A DNA stretch of 64,000 nucleotides from Verrucomicrobiota bacterium (GCA_028872915.1 JAGWNY010000006.1:1-64000); one strand, 5' to 3'; positions 32,967 through 42,013 are shown, counted from the first letter of the stretch. The notes: generated by a model not told the origin, from the sequence alone. Numbers and translations: made by a program.

Positions 32967-33302
32967 ATGAATTTGAAAATGAAATCGGCGTTAAATTTTT
33001 CCATTGTTTTGGTGACGGTTCCGGACATGAAAACGGCGCGGGGCCTGGCGAGGGCCGCATTGGGGGCGCGGCTGATCGCGTGCGCGAACATTGTGCCAAA
33101 GGTGGAGTCGCATTATTGGTGGCATGGAAAGATGGAATCGGGAGGGGAGGCGCTGGTGATTCTGAAGACGACGAGGCGGAAACTGGCGGCGCTGGAGAAG
33201 CTGGTGGTGGAAAAGCATCCTTATGACACGCCGGAGTTTCTGGCGCTGGGCGTCAAGGCGGGAAACAAGCGGTATTTGGAATGGCTGGGAGGGTTTTCGT
33301 GA
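32967..33302 (+). CDS. cutA: Divalent-cation tolerance protein CutA
   Basis: Small trimeric protein associated with copper tolerance, 111 residues. FSIVLVTVPDMKTARGLARA, RLIACANIVPKVESHYWWHG and SGGEALVILKTTRRKLAAL are the family motifs, and HPYDTPEFLALGVKAGNKRYLEWL the C-terminal part. An internal ATG at 32979 is an alternative start. Divergent from rsmI. Confidence 0.94.
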   Translation: MNLKMKSALNFSIVLVTVPDMKTARGLARAALGARLIACANIVPKVESHYWWHGKMESGGEALVILKTTRRKLAALEKLVVEKHPYDTPEFLALGVKAGNKRYLEWLGGFS

Positions 33303-33370
33303 ATGGCCCGCCATATAAACCCACAAAATTTTTTGTTTGAACGCGAGCGGGGCGGGCGTAGATTTTGCGT

Positions 33371-34078
33371 GTGAACCCGACGGAAGCCGAAACGTTCATG
33401 CTGTTGGCCGCCCACGTGCTGGCGCTGGTGGTGGCATTGTTGATTTTCGGCATTTTATATTTGCGGCAGCGGCGGGCGGCGCCGGCACAACCGGCGGCGG
33501 CGCCGCAACCGGCGGTTTTGTTTTCGCGGCCCGGCGCGCAGCGTCCGGCGTCATGGCTGGCCGTGCGGGGGGCAACGCCTGAAGCGGTCCGTCGGGCGCT
33601 GGAACTGAACCGCTGCTCGCCATGCTCGTGGACGGAAGGGATGGCGGGGGATCACGAATTTTTCATCAGCCCGCGGCTGAACGGCTGGGTGATTGTCAAG
33701 GGGCTTGGCGTTCCGAATCCAGGCGAAAACGTGGACGTGTGTTTTCATTTTTTAACAGGGTTGAGCCGCAAGCTTGGGCACGTGCAGTTTTTTCACGCGG
33801 AGACCGGCGGGTATCATCACGCCTGGGCGCGACTGGATGACGGTTATGTGACGCGGGCGTACGCGTGGGCCGGGGGCACAGTCTGGAGGCAGGGGGACCG
33901 CACGGTGGCCGAAACGGAACTGCGAATGAAGTGTTTTGATTACGGCGAGGAGACGTTTGCGGAAAAAACGGTGATGGCCAATTGCGACAAGGTGCCGTTG
34001 CTGGCGGCGCGCTGGAGCCTGGACCCGGCGCGCATCCGGATGTTAAAAACGATGAACGGGATCGCGGGAGTGCCGTGA
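33371..34078 (+). CDS. Membrane-anchored protein of unknown function
   Basis: Not recognised. A single transmembrane helix near the N-terminus (LLAAHVLALVVALLIFGILY) is followed by an Ala/Pro linker and a cytoplasmic-looking or extracytoplasmic globular domain with many aromatic residues (HEFFISPRLNGWVIVKGLG; GHVQFFHAETGGYHHAWAR; TRAYAWAGGTVWRQGDRTV). Start is uncertain: TTG at 33365, GTG at 33371 or ATG at 33398; I chose the GTG. About 235 residues. Convergent with the ribosomal cluster. The globular part has the look of a stand-alone protein-recognition or immunity-like domain, but that is only an impression. Confidence 0.7.
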   Translation: MNPTEAETFMLLAAHVLALVVALLIFGILYLRQRRAAPAQPAAAPQPAVLFSRPGAQRPASWLAVRGATPEAVRRALELNRCSPCSWTEGMAGDHEFFISPRLNGWVIVKGLGVPNPGENVDVCFHFLTGLSRKLGHVQFFHAETGGYHHAWARLDDGYVTRAYAWAGGTVWRQGDRTVAETELRMKCFDYGEETFAEKTVMANCDKVPLLAARWSLDPARIRMLKTMNGIAGVP

Positions 34079-34084
34079 GATGAT

Positions 34085-34104
34085 CGGGCGGGGCCGGCCG
34101 CCCG
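34085..34104. terminator. GC hairpin between convergent genes
   Basis: CGGGCGG-GGCCGG-CCGCCCG is a perfect 7-bp stem with a 6-base loop between the unknown membrane protein gene and rplQ. It is followed by CAAAAA on the plus strand and has no T-run on either side, so termination activity is uncertain. Confidence 0.35.
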
Positions 34105-34158
34105 CAAAAACGGACAAGCGGGCCATGCCACCCAAAATTCCACCGGCTGAATGTCTGC

Positions 34159-34599
34159 CTACGAGGTTTTGTCGGCGCCGGATTTGGTTTCAGGCACCGC
34201 GGTTTCAGCGGGTTTGGATTCGGCGGGGGCGGCTTCCGGCGCGATAAATTCGACCCATTCTAGAATGGCGCGTTGAGCTGAATCGCCCTGGCGCTGGTTC
34301 ATTTTGACGATGCGGGTGTAGCCGCCATTACGGTCCTTGAAGGCGGGGGCAATCTCCTTGAACAGGATTTTGACGGCATCTTCCTGATGGAGCCTGGCGG
34401 CGGCGAGGCGGCGATGATGGATGGCGCCTTTTTTTCCCAGTGTGACCATTTTTTCGGCGACGGAGCGGGCGGCCCTGGCCTTGGCGACCGTGGTGGTAAC
34501 GCGCTTGTGCTTGATGAGGCTGCAAACGAGGTTGGCGAGCATGGCGTTGCGATGCTCGGAGGTGCGGCCCAATTTGGCTGTTCGTTTGAGATGTCGCAT
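34159..34599 (-). CDS. rplQ: 50S ribosomal protein L17
   Basis: Large-subunit protein near the exit tunnel, 146 residues. MRHLKRTAKLGRTSEHRNAM and LANLVCSLIKHKRVTTTVAK are diagnostic; GGYTRIVKMNQRQGDSAQRA follows. An acidic/alanine tail after about residue 120 (APAESKPAETAVPETKSG) extends the usual length. Last gene of the ribosomal cluster, 3 bp after rpoA. Confidence 0.97.
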   Translation of the reverse strand: MRHLKRTAKLGRTSEHRNAMLANLVCSLIKHKRVTTTVAKARAARSVAEKMVTLGKKGAIHHRRLAAARLHQEDAVKILFKEIAPAFKDRNGGYTRIVKMNQRQGDSAQRAILEWVEFIAPEAAPAESKPAETAVPETKSGADKTS

Positions 34600-34602
34600 A
34601 AA

Positions 34603-35619
34603 CTAGAGGGCGGCCGCCTCTTCGGCGGGGGCGTTTTCCAGCAGGCCCGGCTCGAATGTCATGCCGAGGGCCAGGCCGAGGGAGGCGAGTTTGTCCTTGA
34701 TTTCGTTGAGGGATTTTTTGCCGAAGTTTCTGTACTTGAGCATTTCCTGCTCGGATTTCATGGCCAACTGGCCGACGGTGGTGATGTTGGCGTTGTTGAG
34801 GCAGTTGGCGGCGCGAACGCTCAACTCAATTTCGTTCACGCTCATGTTCAGGAGCTTTTTGATGCGGGTCTTTTCCTCGTCCTGTTTATCGGCGGCTTCT
34901 TCAAATTCGATGGCGTTCTTATCGTAAAGGGCGAAGACATCGAGGTGTTTTTGGAGGACAACGGCGGCCTGGGTGAGGGCGTCGTCGGGCGAGAGACGGC
35001 CGTCGGTCCAGATTTCAATGATGAGCTTGTCGTAGTCGGTGCGGTTGCCGACGCGTGCGGCTTCGACGTTGTAACGGACGCGGGTGACGGGTGAAAAGAG
35101 AGAGTCAATGGCGACGACGCCGATGGGCTGGCCGGGTTTCTTGTTCTCGTCGCTGGGGCAAAAGCCGCGGCCAATTTTGACGGTCAACTCCATCTCGAAC
35201 TTTTTCTTTTTGTCGAGGGTGCAGATGTGCTGGTCTGGGTTGACGAGTTCGACGTTTTGGTTGAGCTGGACATCGGCGGCAGTGACGGGGCCTTCCTTGT
35301 TGACGGAGAGGAGGAGGGTTTGTTCGTCGCGGGTATGGGCCTTGAATTTGACCTTTTTGAGGTTCAAAACGATGTCGGTAACATCTTCGACGACGCCGTC
35401 AATGGTGGTAAATTCGTGCATGGCTCCATCCACCTTGATGGAGGTGATGGCGGCGCCTTCCAAGGAGGAAAGCAGGACGCGGCGCAGGGAATTGCCGATG
35501 GTGTGGCCGTAACCGGTTTCAAACGGGTCGGCGACAAATTTGGCGTAGGTGGCGGTGGCGGTGGGTTCCTCTTTTTGCAGCCGCCGGGGCATTTCAAAAC
35601 GTCCGAGTCTAACTGGCAT
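34603..35619 (-). CDS. rpoA: RNA polymerase alpha subunit
   Basis: Alpha subunit that assembles RNA polymerase and contacts upstream promoter elements and activators, 338 residues. The N-terminal dimerisation domain shows FVADPFETGYGHTIGNSLRR; the C-terminal domain has LLNMSVNEIELSVRAANCLN and FGKKSLNEIKDKLASLGLAL. GAAAGG lies 7 nt before the ATG. A 162-bp gap separates it from rpsD, large for this cluster. Confidence 0.98.
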   Translation of the reverse strand: MPVRLGRFEMPRRLQKEEPTATATYAKFVADPFETGYGHTIGNSLRRVLLSSLEGAAITSIKVDGAMHEFTTIDGVVEDVTDIVLNLKKVKFKAHTRDEQTLLLSVNKEGPVTAADVQLNQNVELVNPDQHICTLDKKKKFEMELTVKIGRGFCPSDENKKPGQPIGVVAIDSLFSPVTRVRYNVEAARVGNRTDYDKLIIEIWTDGRLSPDDALTQAAVVLQKHLDVFALYDKNAIEFEEAADKQDEEKTRIKKLLNMSVNEIELSVRAANCLNNANITTVGQLAMKSEQEMLKYRNFGKKSLNEIKDKLASLGLALGMTFEPGLLENAPAEEAAAL

Positions 35620-35781
35620 GGTGTCCTTTCAACAATTTTAATCTGACCGCGCCGGCAATTTATTCCCGCGCCGGGGCAGTCCGTATAATTGTTTCATTTT
35701 TGCCGCCAGGGAGCCGGGGCCGGGACCGCTGCTGATGGAGCGGCGGCGGGCCGAACGGCGATTGGCGACGGTTTGTTCATG

Positions 35782-36390
35782 TTAACGGGAATAAAATTCG
35801 ACGACGGCCTGTTCATTGGCGATGGGCTGGATGTCCTCGCGGGTTGGAATGCGCATGACAGAGCCTTTGAAATCTTCCTCGTTCAACAGGAGCCAATCGG
35901 GCACGGCGCGGCTGGCAGCGAGTTCGAGGTTGCGGGTGGCAAGCTGGCGGGAGACGTTGTTGTTTTTGATTTCGACAACGTTGTTGACCTTGAGGCCATA
36001 GGAGGGAACGTTGACTTTGCGGCCATTGACCAGAACGTGGCCGTGGGAGACCATCTGCCGGGCGGCGGCGCGAGTATTGGCGAAACCGAGGTGATAGACG
36101 ACGTTGTCCAGGCGGGTTTCCAGGATTTGGAGCATTTGTTCGCCTGTGACGCCGCGGCGTTTCAAGGCGCTGAGATAGACGCGGCGGAACTGGCGTTCGA
36201 GAAGGCCGTAGTAATACTTGAGCTTTTGTTTTTCGATGAGGCCCAGGCCGTAATCGGTGGCTTTGCGGCGGGACTTCGGGCCATGAACGCCGGGACCGTA
36301 GTTGCGGCGCTCCAGATATTTCGTGGGGCCAAAGATGGGAATGCCGAACCGGCGGCTGATGCGAACACGGGGACCTGTATAACGAGCCAT
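35782..36390 (-). CDS. rpsD: 30S ribosomal protein S4
   Basis: Primary 16S rRNA-binding assembly protein, 202 residues. MARYTGPRVRISRRFGIPIF, LLERQFRRVYLSALKRRGVT and the S4 RNA-binding domain RLDNVVYHLGFANTRAAARQ are present. The N-terminus has no CxxC zinc motif, so it is the zinc-independent form. It lies between rpsK and the 162-bp gap before rpoA. Confidence 0.98.
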   Translation of the reverse strand: MARYTGPRVRISRRFGIPIFGPTKYLERRNYGPGVHGPKSRRKATDYGLGLIEKQKLKYYYGLLERQFRRVYLSALKRRGVTGEQMLQILETRLDNVVYHLGFANTRAAARQMVSHGHVLVNGRKVNVPSYGLKVNNVVEIKNNNVSRQLATRNLELAASRAVPDWLLLNEEDFKGSVMRIPTREDIQPIANEQAVVEFYSR

Positions 36391-36419
36391 TTTGGATGGT
36401 TGTAAGTTAAGAGTTAAGA

Positions 36420-36977
36420 TTAGACGCGGCGCTTTTTGCGGGGACGGCAGCCGTTATGGGGCACGGGGGTTACGTCCTTGATGGCGCTGATTTCCAAGCC
36501 GACGGCCTGAATGGCGCGAATGGCGGATTCGCGGCCCGAACCCGGGCCTTTGACCCGGATTTCAACTTCCTTCATTCCATGAGCCATTGCCTGGCGGGCG
36601 GCGTCCTGCGCCACCTGCTGTGCCGCATAGGCGGTGCTTTTGCGGGAGCCTTTGAAGCCGACCCGACCGGCGGTGGACCAGCCGATCAGGTTGCCGTGGG
36701 CATCAGTGATGGAGACCTGGGTATTGTTGAAGGTGGCCAGGATGTTGACAATGCCGGCAACGACGTTTTTGGCGTGCTTGGCTTTGACAATTTTTTTTCC
36801 GGCGGCATCCTCGCCGAGAAGTTCGGCGGCGGTGGGAGCGACGCCGGCTTCGACAGCCGGGGTTTCCGCAACGGGCACAGCTCCGGAAGGCGCAGCCTTG
36901 TCGGCGCGCTTTTCCCTGGGCTGTTGGAGCTTTTCCTTTTTCCCGGGTTCGTTGGGCTTTTTGGTTTCGTCAGCCAT
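36420..36977 (-). CDS. rpsK: 30S ribosomal protein S11 with long N-terminal extension
   Basis: Small-subunit platform protein, 185 residues against about 130 in most bacteria. The core begins near residue 65 ([20 protein letters not shown]) and includes [20 protein letters not shown] and [13 protein letters not shown]. The first 60 or so residues are charged, then Ala/Pro-rich ([37 protein letters not shown]) and probably disordered. An alternative start inside the extension is not obvious, as no Met occurs before the core. Confidence 0.96.
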   Translation of the reverse strand: MADETKKPNEPGKKEKLQQPREKRADKAAPSGAVPVAETPAVEAGVAPTAAELLGEDAAGKKIVKAKHAKNVVAGIVNILATFNNTQVSITDAHGNLIGWSTAGRVGFKGSRKSTAYAAQQVAQDAARQAMAHGMKEVEIRVKGPGSGRESAIRAIQAVGLEISAIKDVTPVPHNGCRPRKKRRV

Positions 36978-37001
36978 TTAAGGATGGTGGGTTATGGTTG
37001 A

Positions 37002-37397
37002 TCAATGGATGCCTGTCTTGGCCTGGGGATTGCGCACCACGCCAACGGTCTTGCGCGGACCTTTGCGCGTGCGGGCGTTGGTCTGGGTGCGCTGGCCGCG
37101 GACGGGCAAACTGCGCGCGTGCCGTATTCCGCGATAGCATTTGATGGCCTGGAGGCGCTTGAGGTTCATGCCCAGTTCACGGCGCAAATCGCCTTCAATG
37201 ACGTATTTGCCTTCCTGGATGGCATGAACGATCTGGGAAAGCTGCTGTTCGGTGAGGTCTTTGGCGCGGATGGCGGGGTCAATGTTGGCGCGTTCGAGGA
37301 TTTCCCTCGAATTGACCGGGCCAATGCCGTAGATGTAGCGCAAGGCAATGTCTATACGCTTGTTGGGGGGGACTTCGACTCCGATGATGCGGGCCAT
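37002..37397 (-). CDS. rpsM: 30S ribosomal protein S13
   Basis: Head protein of the small subunit that contacts tRNA and the large subunit, 131 residues. [40 protein letters not shown] and [20 protein letters not shown] are family sequences. It sits between rpmJ and rpsK. Confidence 0.98.
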   Translation of the reverse strand: MARIIGVEVPPNKRIDIALRYIYGIGPVNSREILERANIDPAIRAKDLTEQQLSQIVHAIQEGKYVIEGDLRRELGMNLKRLQAIKCYRGIRHARSLPVRGQRTQTNARTRKGPRKTVGVVRNPQAKTGIH

Positions 37398-37495
37398 GAA
37401 AGAATCAGTGGTTAAAGGTTAGGGGCCGGGCCGGGCGGGCGGCGCGGCGGATATTCATATTTGGCATGGTCATATTTGGCATGGACGATTTTATT

Positions 37496-37609
37496 TCAGC
37501 CCTGGCGCTGTTTATGGCGTTTATTGGAGCAGATGACGCGGATGACGCCGCGACGGCGGATCACCCGGCAATGCTCGCACATTTTTTTCACTGATGCCCT
37601 GACTTTCAT
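37496..37609 (-). CDS. rpmJ: 50S ribosomal protein L36
   Basis: Too short for the ORF track. The frame reads [20 protein letters not shown] and ends HKQRQG, 37 residues. C11, C14, C27 and a following histidine form the zinc site, so this is the zinc-binding form. Its ATG overlaps the infA stop (ATGA), and it occupies the usual infA-rpmJ-rpsM position. Confidence 0.96.
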   Translation of the reverse strand: MKVRASVKKMCEHCRVIRRRGVIRVICSNKRHKQRQG

Positions 37610-37827
37610 GTTTTATTCGTTTCAATCACGCGCCCCACGCTCAAATCGCAAGGCGTCAATTGTAATTTGACGGTGTCTCCGGCCTGGATGGCCGCGGCAT
37701 CCGTTTTCATTTTTCGCGGGACATACGCCGTGAGGCGATGTCCGTTTTTCAATTCCACGCGCAACGTGCCGTTGGCGGCAACCTCGATCACGTGACCTTC
37801 AACTTTGAAAGGGTCCGCGCCGGGCAT
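37606..37827 (-). CDS. infA: Translation initiation factor IF-1
   Basis: OB-fold factor that binds the ribosomal A site during initiation, 73 residues. [33 protein letters not shown] and [17 protein letters not shown] are recognisable though divergent. The ATG at 37827 gives the normal length, which places its first 40 bp inside the end of map in another frame. Confidence 0.95.
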   Translation of the reverse strand: MPGADPFKVEGHVIEVAANGTLRVELKNGHRLTAYVPRKMKTDAAAIQAGDTVKLQLTPCDLSVGRVIETNKT

Positions 37828-38564
37828 GTCAAAATTTCCGGCTGGTCGTCGGTAACGAGGACGGTATGCTCAAAATGAGCGGACAGTGAACCATCCTGGG
37901 TGACAACTGTCCAGCCATCTTTCAAGATTTTTACGCCAGGCCGGCCGGCGTTGACCATGGGTTCGATGGCGATGGTCATGCCCGGCTGCAGCCTTTGATT
38001 GCTTTTGCGATCCACGAAATTGGGCACTTGCGGCTCTTCATGCATGGAGCGCCCGACACCGTGACCGACAAATTCGCGCACCACGCTGAAGCCATTGTCC
38101 TCGACGTGTTCCTGGATGGCGCGGGAGATGTCGGTGACGCGATTGCCGGGCCGGGCGGCGGCAATGCCCAGGTCGAGGGCCTGCTCGGTGACATCCAGGA
38201 GCCGTTGCGCGAGCACGCCGCAGCCGCCCACGGCGACCGTCCGGGCGTTGTCACCAATGAATCCCTTGTAACTGACGCCTGTGTCCACGCTGACAATGTC
38301 CCCGAATTGGAGTTCACGGTCGCCCGCGAGGCCGTGAACGACTTCATCATTGACGGAGAGGCAGACGACACAGGGATAGCGGCGATAGCCCAGGAACGCG
38401 CTTTTTGCGCCATGGGATTTGATCCGCGCGGCGGCGAAATCGTTGACGTCGCGAGTGGCAATGCCCGGTTTGATGAACGCGGAAATTTCGTCCAGGACTT
38501 CGGCGGCGACGGCGCAGGCCTGGCGCATGAGCTTGAGTTCGTCCTGAGTCTTGATTTTGATCAT
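37788..38564 (-). CDS. map: Methionine aminopeptidase, type I
   Basis: Removes the N-terminal methionine from new proteins, 258 residues. Metal ligands are visible: SVDTGVSYKGFIGDNA (two Asp), GHGVGRSMHEEP (His), MTIAIEPMV (Glu) and HFEHTVLV (Glu). The C-terminal tail ([13 protein letters not shown]) runs 40 bp into infA. It lies 3 bp after secY; adk, often found between them, is absent. Confidence 0.97.
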   Translation of the reverse strand: MIKIKTQDELKLMRQACAVAAEVLDEISAFIKPGIATRDVNDFAAARIKSHGAKSAFLGYRRYPCVVCLSVNDEVVHGLAGDRELQFGDIVSVDTGVSYKGFIGDNARTVAVGGCGVLAQRLLDVTEQALDLGIAAARPGNRVTDISRAIQEHVEDNGFSVVREFVGHGVGRSMHEEPQVPNFVDRKSNQRLQPGMTIAIEPMVNAGRPGVKILKDGWTVVTQDGSLSAHFEHTVLVTDDQPEILTCPARTLSKLKVT

Positions 38565-38567
38565 TGC

Positions 38568-39950
38568 CTAGAAGCGTCCACGAAGACGTCCCTTTTTGAG
38601 GAATCCGTCGTAATGACGCATGAGCAGGTGGGATTCAACCTGGCGCATCGTGTCCAGCAGAACGCCGACGGTGATCAACATGCTGGTGCCGCCGAAGAAC
38701 TGGGAAACGTACATGTCCACGTTCATCTGGCGGGCCAGGAAAATGGGAATCGTGGCGATAATGGTAAGGAAAATGGCGCCGGCGAGCGTGATGCGGCTGA
38801 TGATTTTGTGGAGGTATTCACTGGTGCCCGGTCCGGGACGGACGCCGGGGATATAACCGCCGTTTTTCTTCAAGTCATCAGCAATTTGAATTTCGTTAAA
38901 TTGCGTGGCGACCCAGAAATAGGAAAAGAACAGAATCATGAGCGCATAGACAATCATATAAGCGGGCGCGCCATAATTGAGGGCGCCAGCCAGCGACTCA
39001 AACTTGTCCTTGAGGAAGGGGACGGTGGTGTGAGTGGCCAGATAGCCGAAGAGCGGGCCGGGAAACATGAGGATGGACTGGGCAAAAATGATGGGCATGA
39101 CGCCGGAGTAATTAACCATCAGAGGCATGAAAGACGTGCCGCCGGCATACATTTTGCGGCCGACGACGCGCTGGGCGTATTGAACGGGGATTTTTCGCTG
39201 GGCTTGCGTCACGGCAATGACACCGCCGACGACAAAGATCATGAGGGCTATGAGCATGATGCCCAGCCCCATGAGCCTATGCTGGGCATGGGCGCCACCG
39301 AACATGTCCACGAGGCCGCGGCCCGCGTATGGCAGGCGGGTCAGGATGCCCACGGTGATGATAAGGGAAACGCCGTTGCCCACGCCGCGTTCGCTGATCT
39401 GTTCGCCAAGCCATACCAGGAGCATGGCGGCAGCGGTCATGACCAGTATCGCCAAGGCAATAAAGACGAAGTGATTGTCAAACAGGACGAGTTGTCCCTG
39501 AAAGCCGGGAAAGGAGATTTGCGGCGTTACCCAGCGGCTGGCGAAGTAGTAGCCCTGGAACAGGCAAATGGCCACGGTGAGATAACGGCCATACTGGATG
39601 ATTTTCGCGCGGCCGCCCTCTTCGCGGGCCAGCTTGCTAAGCCGCGGGACAACAGCGGTCATCAACTGGAGAACGATCGTGGCGCTGATATAGGGCATGA
39701 TACCGAGGGCGGCAATGGCGCAACGTCCCATTGCGCCGCCGGCGAAGGTATTGTACATGCCCATGATTCCGCCGGTGCCAGCCGTGTTCTTTTGAAGGTA
39801 GAGTCCCAATGCGCCGGCATTGATGCCAGGGATGGGAATGAAGGTTGTCAGGAGGAATATGCCCAGCAGGCCGAGGGTAAAGAGGATGCGAGACTTCAGC
39901 TCCGGAATTTTGAAGCAATTGGCGAAGGTGTTGAAGATATTGCGGAGCAT
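38568..39950 (-). CDS. secY: Protein translocase subunit SecY
   Basis: Channel-forming subunit of the Sec translocon, 460 residues with ten predicted membrane helices. LFTLGLLGIFLLTTFIPIPG (TM1), FAGGAMGRCAIAALGIMPYI (plug and TM2 region) and ISERGVGNGVSLIITVGILT are family motifs; MRHYDGFLKKGRLRGRF is the cytoplasmic C-terminus. It is placed between rplO and map as in the spc operon. Confidence 0.98.
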   Translation of the reverse strand: MLRNIFNTFANCFKIPELKSRILFTLGLLGIFLLTTFIPIPGINAGALGLYLQKNTAGTGGIMGMYNTFAGGAMGRCAIAALGIMPYISATIVLQLMTAVVPRLSKLAREEGGRAKIIQYGRYLTVAICLFQGYYFASRWVTPQISFPGFQGQLVLFDNHFVFIALAILVMTAAAMLLVWLGEQISERGVGNGVSLIITVGILTRLPYAGRGLVDMFGGAHAQHRLMGLGIMLIALMIFVVGGVIAVTQAQRKIPVQYAQRVVGRKMYAGGTSFMPLMVNYSGVMPIIFAQSILMFPGPLFGYLATHTTVPFLKDKFESLAGALNYGAPAYMIVYALMILFFSYFWVATQFNEIQIADDLKKNGGYIPGVRPGPGTSEYLHKIISRITLAGAIFLTIIATIPIFLARQMNVDMYVSQFFGGTSMLITVGVLLDTMRQVESHLLMRHYDGFLKKGRLRGRF

Positions 39951-39964
39951 GGGTCAGGCGGGAA

Positions 39965-40453
39965 TCAGGAGGCGGCGGGTTTTGGGGCGGTGGCGGGCGC
40001 CGCCTTGGGCGGAGGAATTTCGCAGGAACCGCCTTTGGCTTCGATTTTCGACTTTGCGGAGGCGCTGAAGGCGTGGGCGCAAACGACGAGTTTTTTGGAT
40101 AGCTGGCCGGCGCCGAGGATTTTAATGCCCGTAGCGTGGCCACTGGCGAGGCCGGCGGCGCGAAGGGCGGCCTCGTCCACGCGGGCACCATCGTTGAAAC
40201 GATCCAAATCACCGACATTGACCACAATATAGCGGATGGCAAAGCGGGCGTTGTTGAAGCCGCGTTTTGGAATGCGGCGGATGAGGGGCATCTGGCCGCC
40301 TTCAAATCCTATGCGGATGCTGCTGCCGGAACGGGCGGTCTGGCCCTTGCCGCCGCGCCCGGAGGTTTTGCCATGGCCGCTGGATTCGCCCTGGCCGAGG
40401 CGTTTGCGGCGATGGCGGGCGCCGGGGCGGGGTTTGAGATCGTGGAGTCGCAT
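39965..40453 (-). CDS. rplO: 50S ribosomal protein L15
   Basis: Large-subunit protein, 162 residues. MRLHDLKPRPGARHRRKRLG, GKTSGRGGKGQTARSGSS and GFEGGQMPLIRRIPKRGFNN are diagnostic. The C-terminus has an Ala/Pro extension (PPPKAAPATAPKPAAS). It follows rpsE by 12 bp with no rpmD (L30) between them. Confidence 0.98.
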   Translation of the reverse strand: MRLHDLKPRPGARHRRKRLGQGESSGHGKTSGRGGKGQTARSGSSIRIGFEGGQMPLIRRIPKRGFNNARFAIRYIVVNVGDLDRFNDGARVDEAALRAAGLASGHATGIKILGAGQLSKKLVVCAHAFSASAKSKIEAKGGSCEIPPPKAAPATAPKPAAS

Positions 40454-40465
40454 GTAAAAAAAGAT

Positions 40466-41080
40466 TCAGGTTTGAGCGGGAGCGGGAGCGATTTCGGCGG
40501 CGGGCGCGGGTTTGCCAAGTTCAATGCCGCGGGCCTTGTAAATGTCTTCGCGCCGGCGGAGGTTCAAGAGGGCGTTCAGCGTGGCTTTGACAACGTTTGC
40601 GGCGTTTTTGGCGCCCAGGGACTTGGTGAGCACGTCCTTGACGCCGGCGGATTCCAGAACGGCGCGGACGGTTTTGCCGGCAATGATGCCGGTGCCGGGA
40701 GAAGCGGGGCGGAGCAGGACTTTGGCGCCGCCGTATGCGGAAAAAACTTCGTGGGGAATCGTGGCGTCTTTGAGGGAAACGGGCAGCATGTGGTTGCGGG
40801 CCAATTCACTGCCCCGCTTGATGGCGTCGGCGACTTCACCCGCCTTCCCGAGGGCGTAACCGACGCGTCCGCGTTTGTCGCCAACGACAATGAGGGCGGA
40901 GAAATTGAAACGGCGCCCGCCTTTGACGACTTTGGCGGAGCGATTGATATAGACGACTTTTTCGGTCAGTTCCTCGGAGGAGCCTTCAAAAGCGTTTTCA
41001 GGAACGTTGGAAGCAGGGCGGCGGCGGTTGCGCTGGCGCGGCTGGGGTTCTTCTCCGGCACTTTTTTCGATTTCAGCCAT
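40466..41080 (-). CDS. rpsE: 30S ribosomal protein S5
   Basis: Small-subunit protein involved in mRNA entry and decoding accuracy, 204 residues. LTEKVVYINRSAKVVKGGRR and FSALIVVGDKRGRVGYALGK are the S5 N-terminal domain; HEVFSAYGGAKVLLRPASPG leads the C-terminal domain. The first 35 residues are charged and extended. Gap of 40 bp to rplR. Confidence 0.98.
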   Translation of the reverse strand: MAEIEKSAGEEPQPRQRNRRRPASNVPENAFEGSSEELTEKVVYINRSAKVVKGGRRFNFSALIVVGDKRGRVGYALGKAGEVADAIKRGSELARNHMLPVSLKDATIPHEVFSAYGGAKVLLRPASPGTGIIAGKTVRAVLESAGVKDVLTKSLGAKNAANVVKATLNALLNLRRREDIYKARGIELGKPAPAAEIAPAPAQT

Positions 41081-41120
41081 CGTGTATAAGAGTTAAAGGT
41101 TCAAATGGGTTCAAATTGCG

Positions 41121-41480
41121 CTAAAATTTCAGTCCGGCTTGACGGGCGGCGTCGGCCAGGGCCTTGACCTTGCCATGATAGAGGCGGCCGCCCCGATCGA
41201 AAACCACCTGGGTGATGCCTTTTTCGAGGGCGGTTTTCGCGGCGAGCGCGCCGATGGCCGTGGCGCCGGCGACATTGGCCGACAGGGAGGAGGCGCCACC
41301 CTTGCCAATGGTGGACGCGGCGGCGATGGTGCGTCCGGCCTGATCGTCAATGAATTGAACGTGGATGTTCTCGTTGGAGAAACACACAGCCATGCGGGGG
41401 CATTGGGACGTTCCGGAAATCTTCTTGCGGATGCGCCAGCGACGCAGTTGCTGGAGTTGATGTTTCTTTTGCGTTTTCAT
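41121..41480 (-). CDS. rplR: 50S ribosomal protein L18
   Basis: 5S rRNA-binding protein, 119 residues. The basic N-terminus (RRWRIRKKISGTSQCPRMAV) is followed by HVQFIDDQAGRTIAAASTIG and QVVFDRGGRLYHGKVKALAD. It overlaps rplF by 4 bp. Confidence 0.97.
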   Translation of the reverse strand: MKTQKKHQLQQLRRWRIRKKISGTSQCPRMAVCFSNENIHVQFIDDQAGRTIAAASTIGKGGASSLSANVAGATAIGALAAKTALEKGITQVVFDRGGRLYHGKVKALADAARQAGLKF

Positions 41481-42013
41481 TGAACGGTTTTGCCTTCCTT
41501 GCGCTGGACATGTTCGCCGAGGTAGCGAACGCCCTTGCCCTTGTAGGGTTCGGGCGGATAAAAGCCGCGGATTTCAGCCGCCACGAGGCCGACGAGCCGT
41601 TTATCGGGCCCTTCGATGGTTAGCTTGGTGTTTTCCTCCACGGTGACCTTGATCTGGTCGGGAATCGGATAATGGATGGGGTGGGAAAAACCGAGGGAGA
41701 GGTTGACGATTTTGCCCTGAACGGCGGCCTTGAAGCCGACGCCCTGGATTTCGAGTTTTTTGACGAATCCATCGCTGACGCCCTTGACCATGTTCCAGAC
41801 GAGGGCGCGGCCGAGGCCGTGCAAGGCCTTCGCCTGGGCGTCGTCGCCGTCCCGATGAACCTGGGCTTTGCCATTTTCAACGGTCAGGCGGGTGCGGGGA
41901 GGCAGTTCAAGCTGCAATTTGCCTTTAGGCCCTTCAACGGACACTTTCCTGCCCGAAACGTCCATTTTGACCTTGGGCGGCAGCACAACGGGAATTTTTC
42001 CAATTCGGGACAT
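41477..42013 (-). CDS. rplF: 50S ribosomal protein L6
   Basis: Large-subunit protein near the factor-binding site, 178 residues from the start at 42013 (MSRIGKIPVVLPPKVKMDVS); the track start at 42043 adds ten unlikely residues. KKLEIQGVGFKAAVQGKIVN and FYPPEPYKGKGVRYLGEHVQ are diagnostic. The gap to rpsH is 30 bp. Confidence 0.98.
   Translation of the reverse strand: MSRIGKIPVVLPPKVKMDVSGRKVSVEGPKGKLQLELPPRTRLTVENGKAQVHRDGDDAQAKALHGLGRALVWNMVKGVSDGFVKKLEIQGVGFKAAVQGKIVNLSLGFSHPIHYPIPDQIKVTVEENTKLTIEGPDKRLVGLVAAEIRGFYPPEPYKGKGVRYLGEHVQRKEGKTVQ

Noticed and set aside
37995-40232. 745-residue plus-strand ORF
   Set aside because: Antisense of map, secY and rplO, which have unmistakable family sequence.
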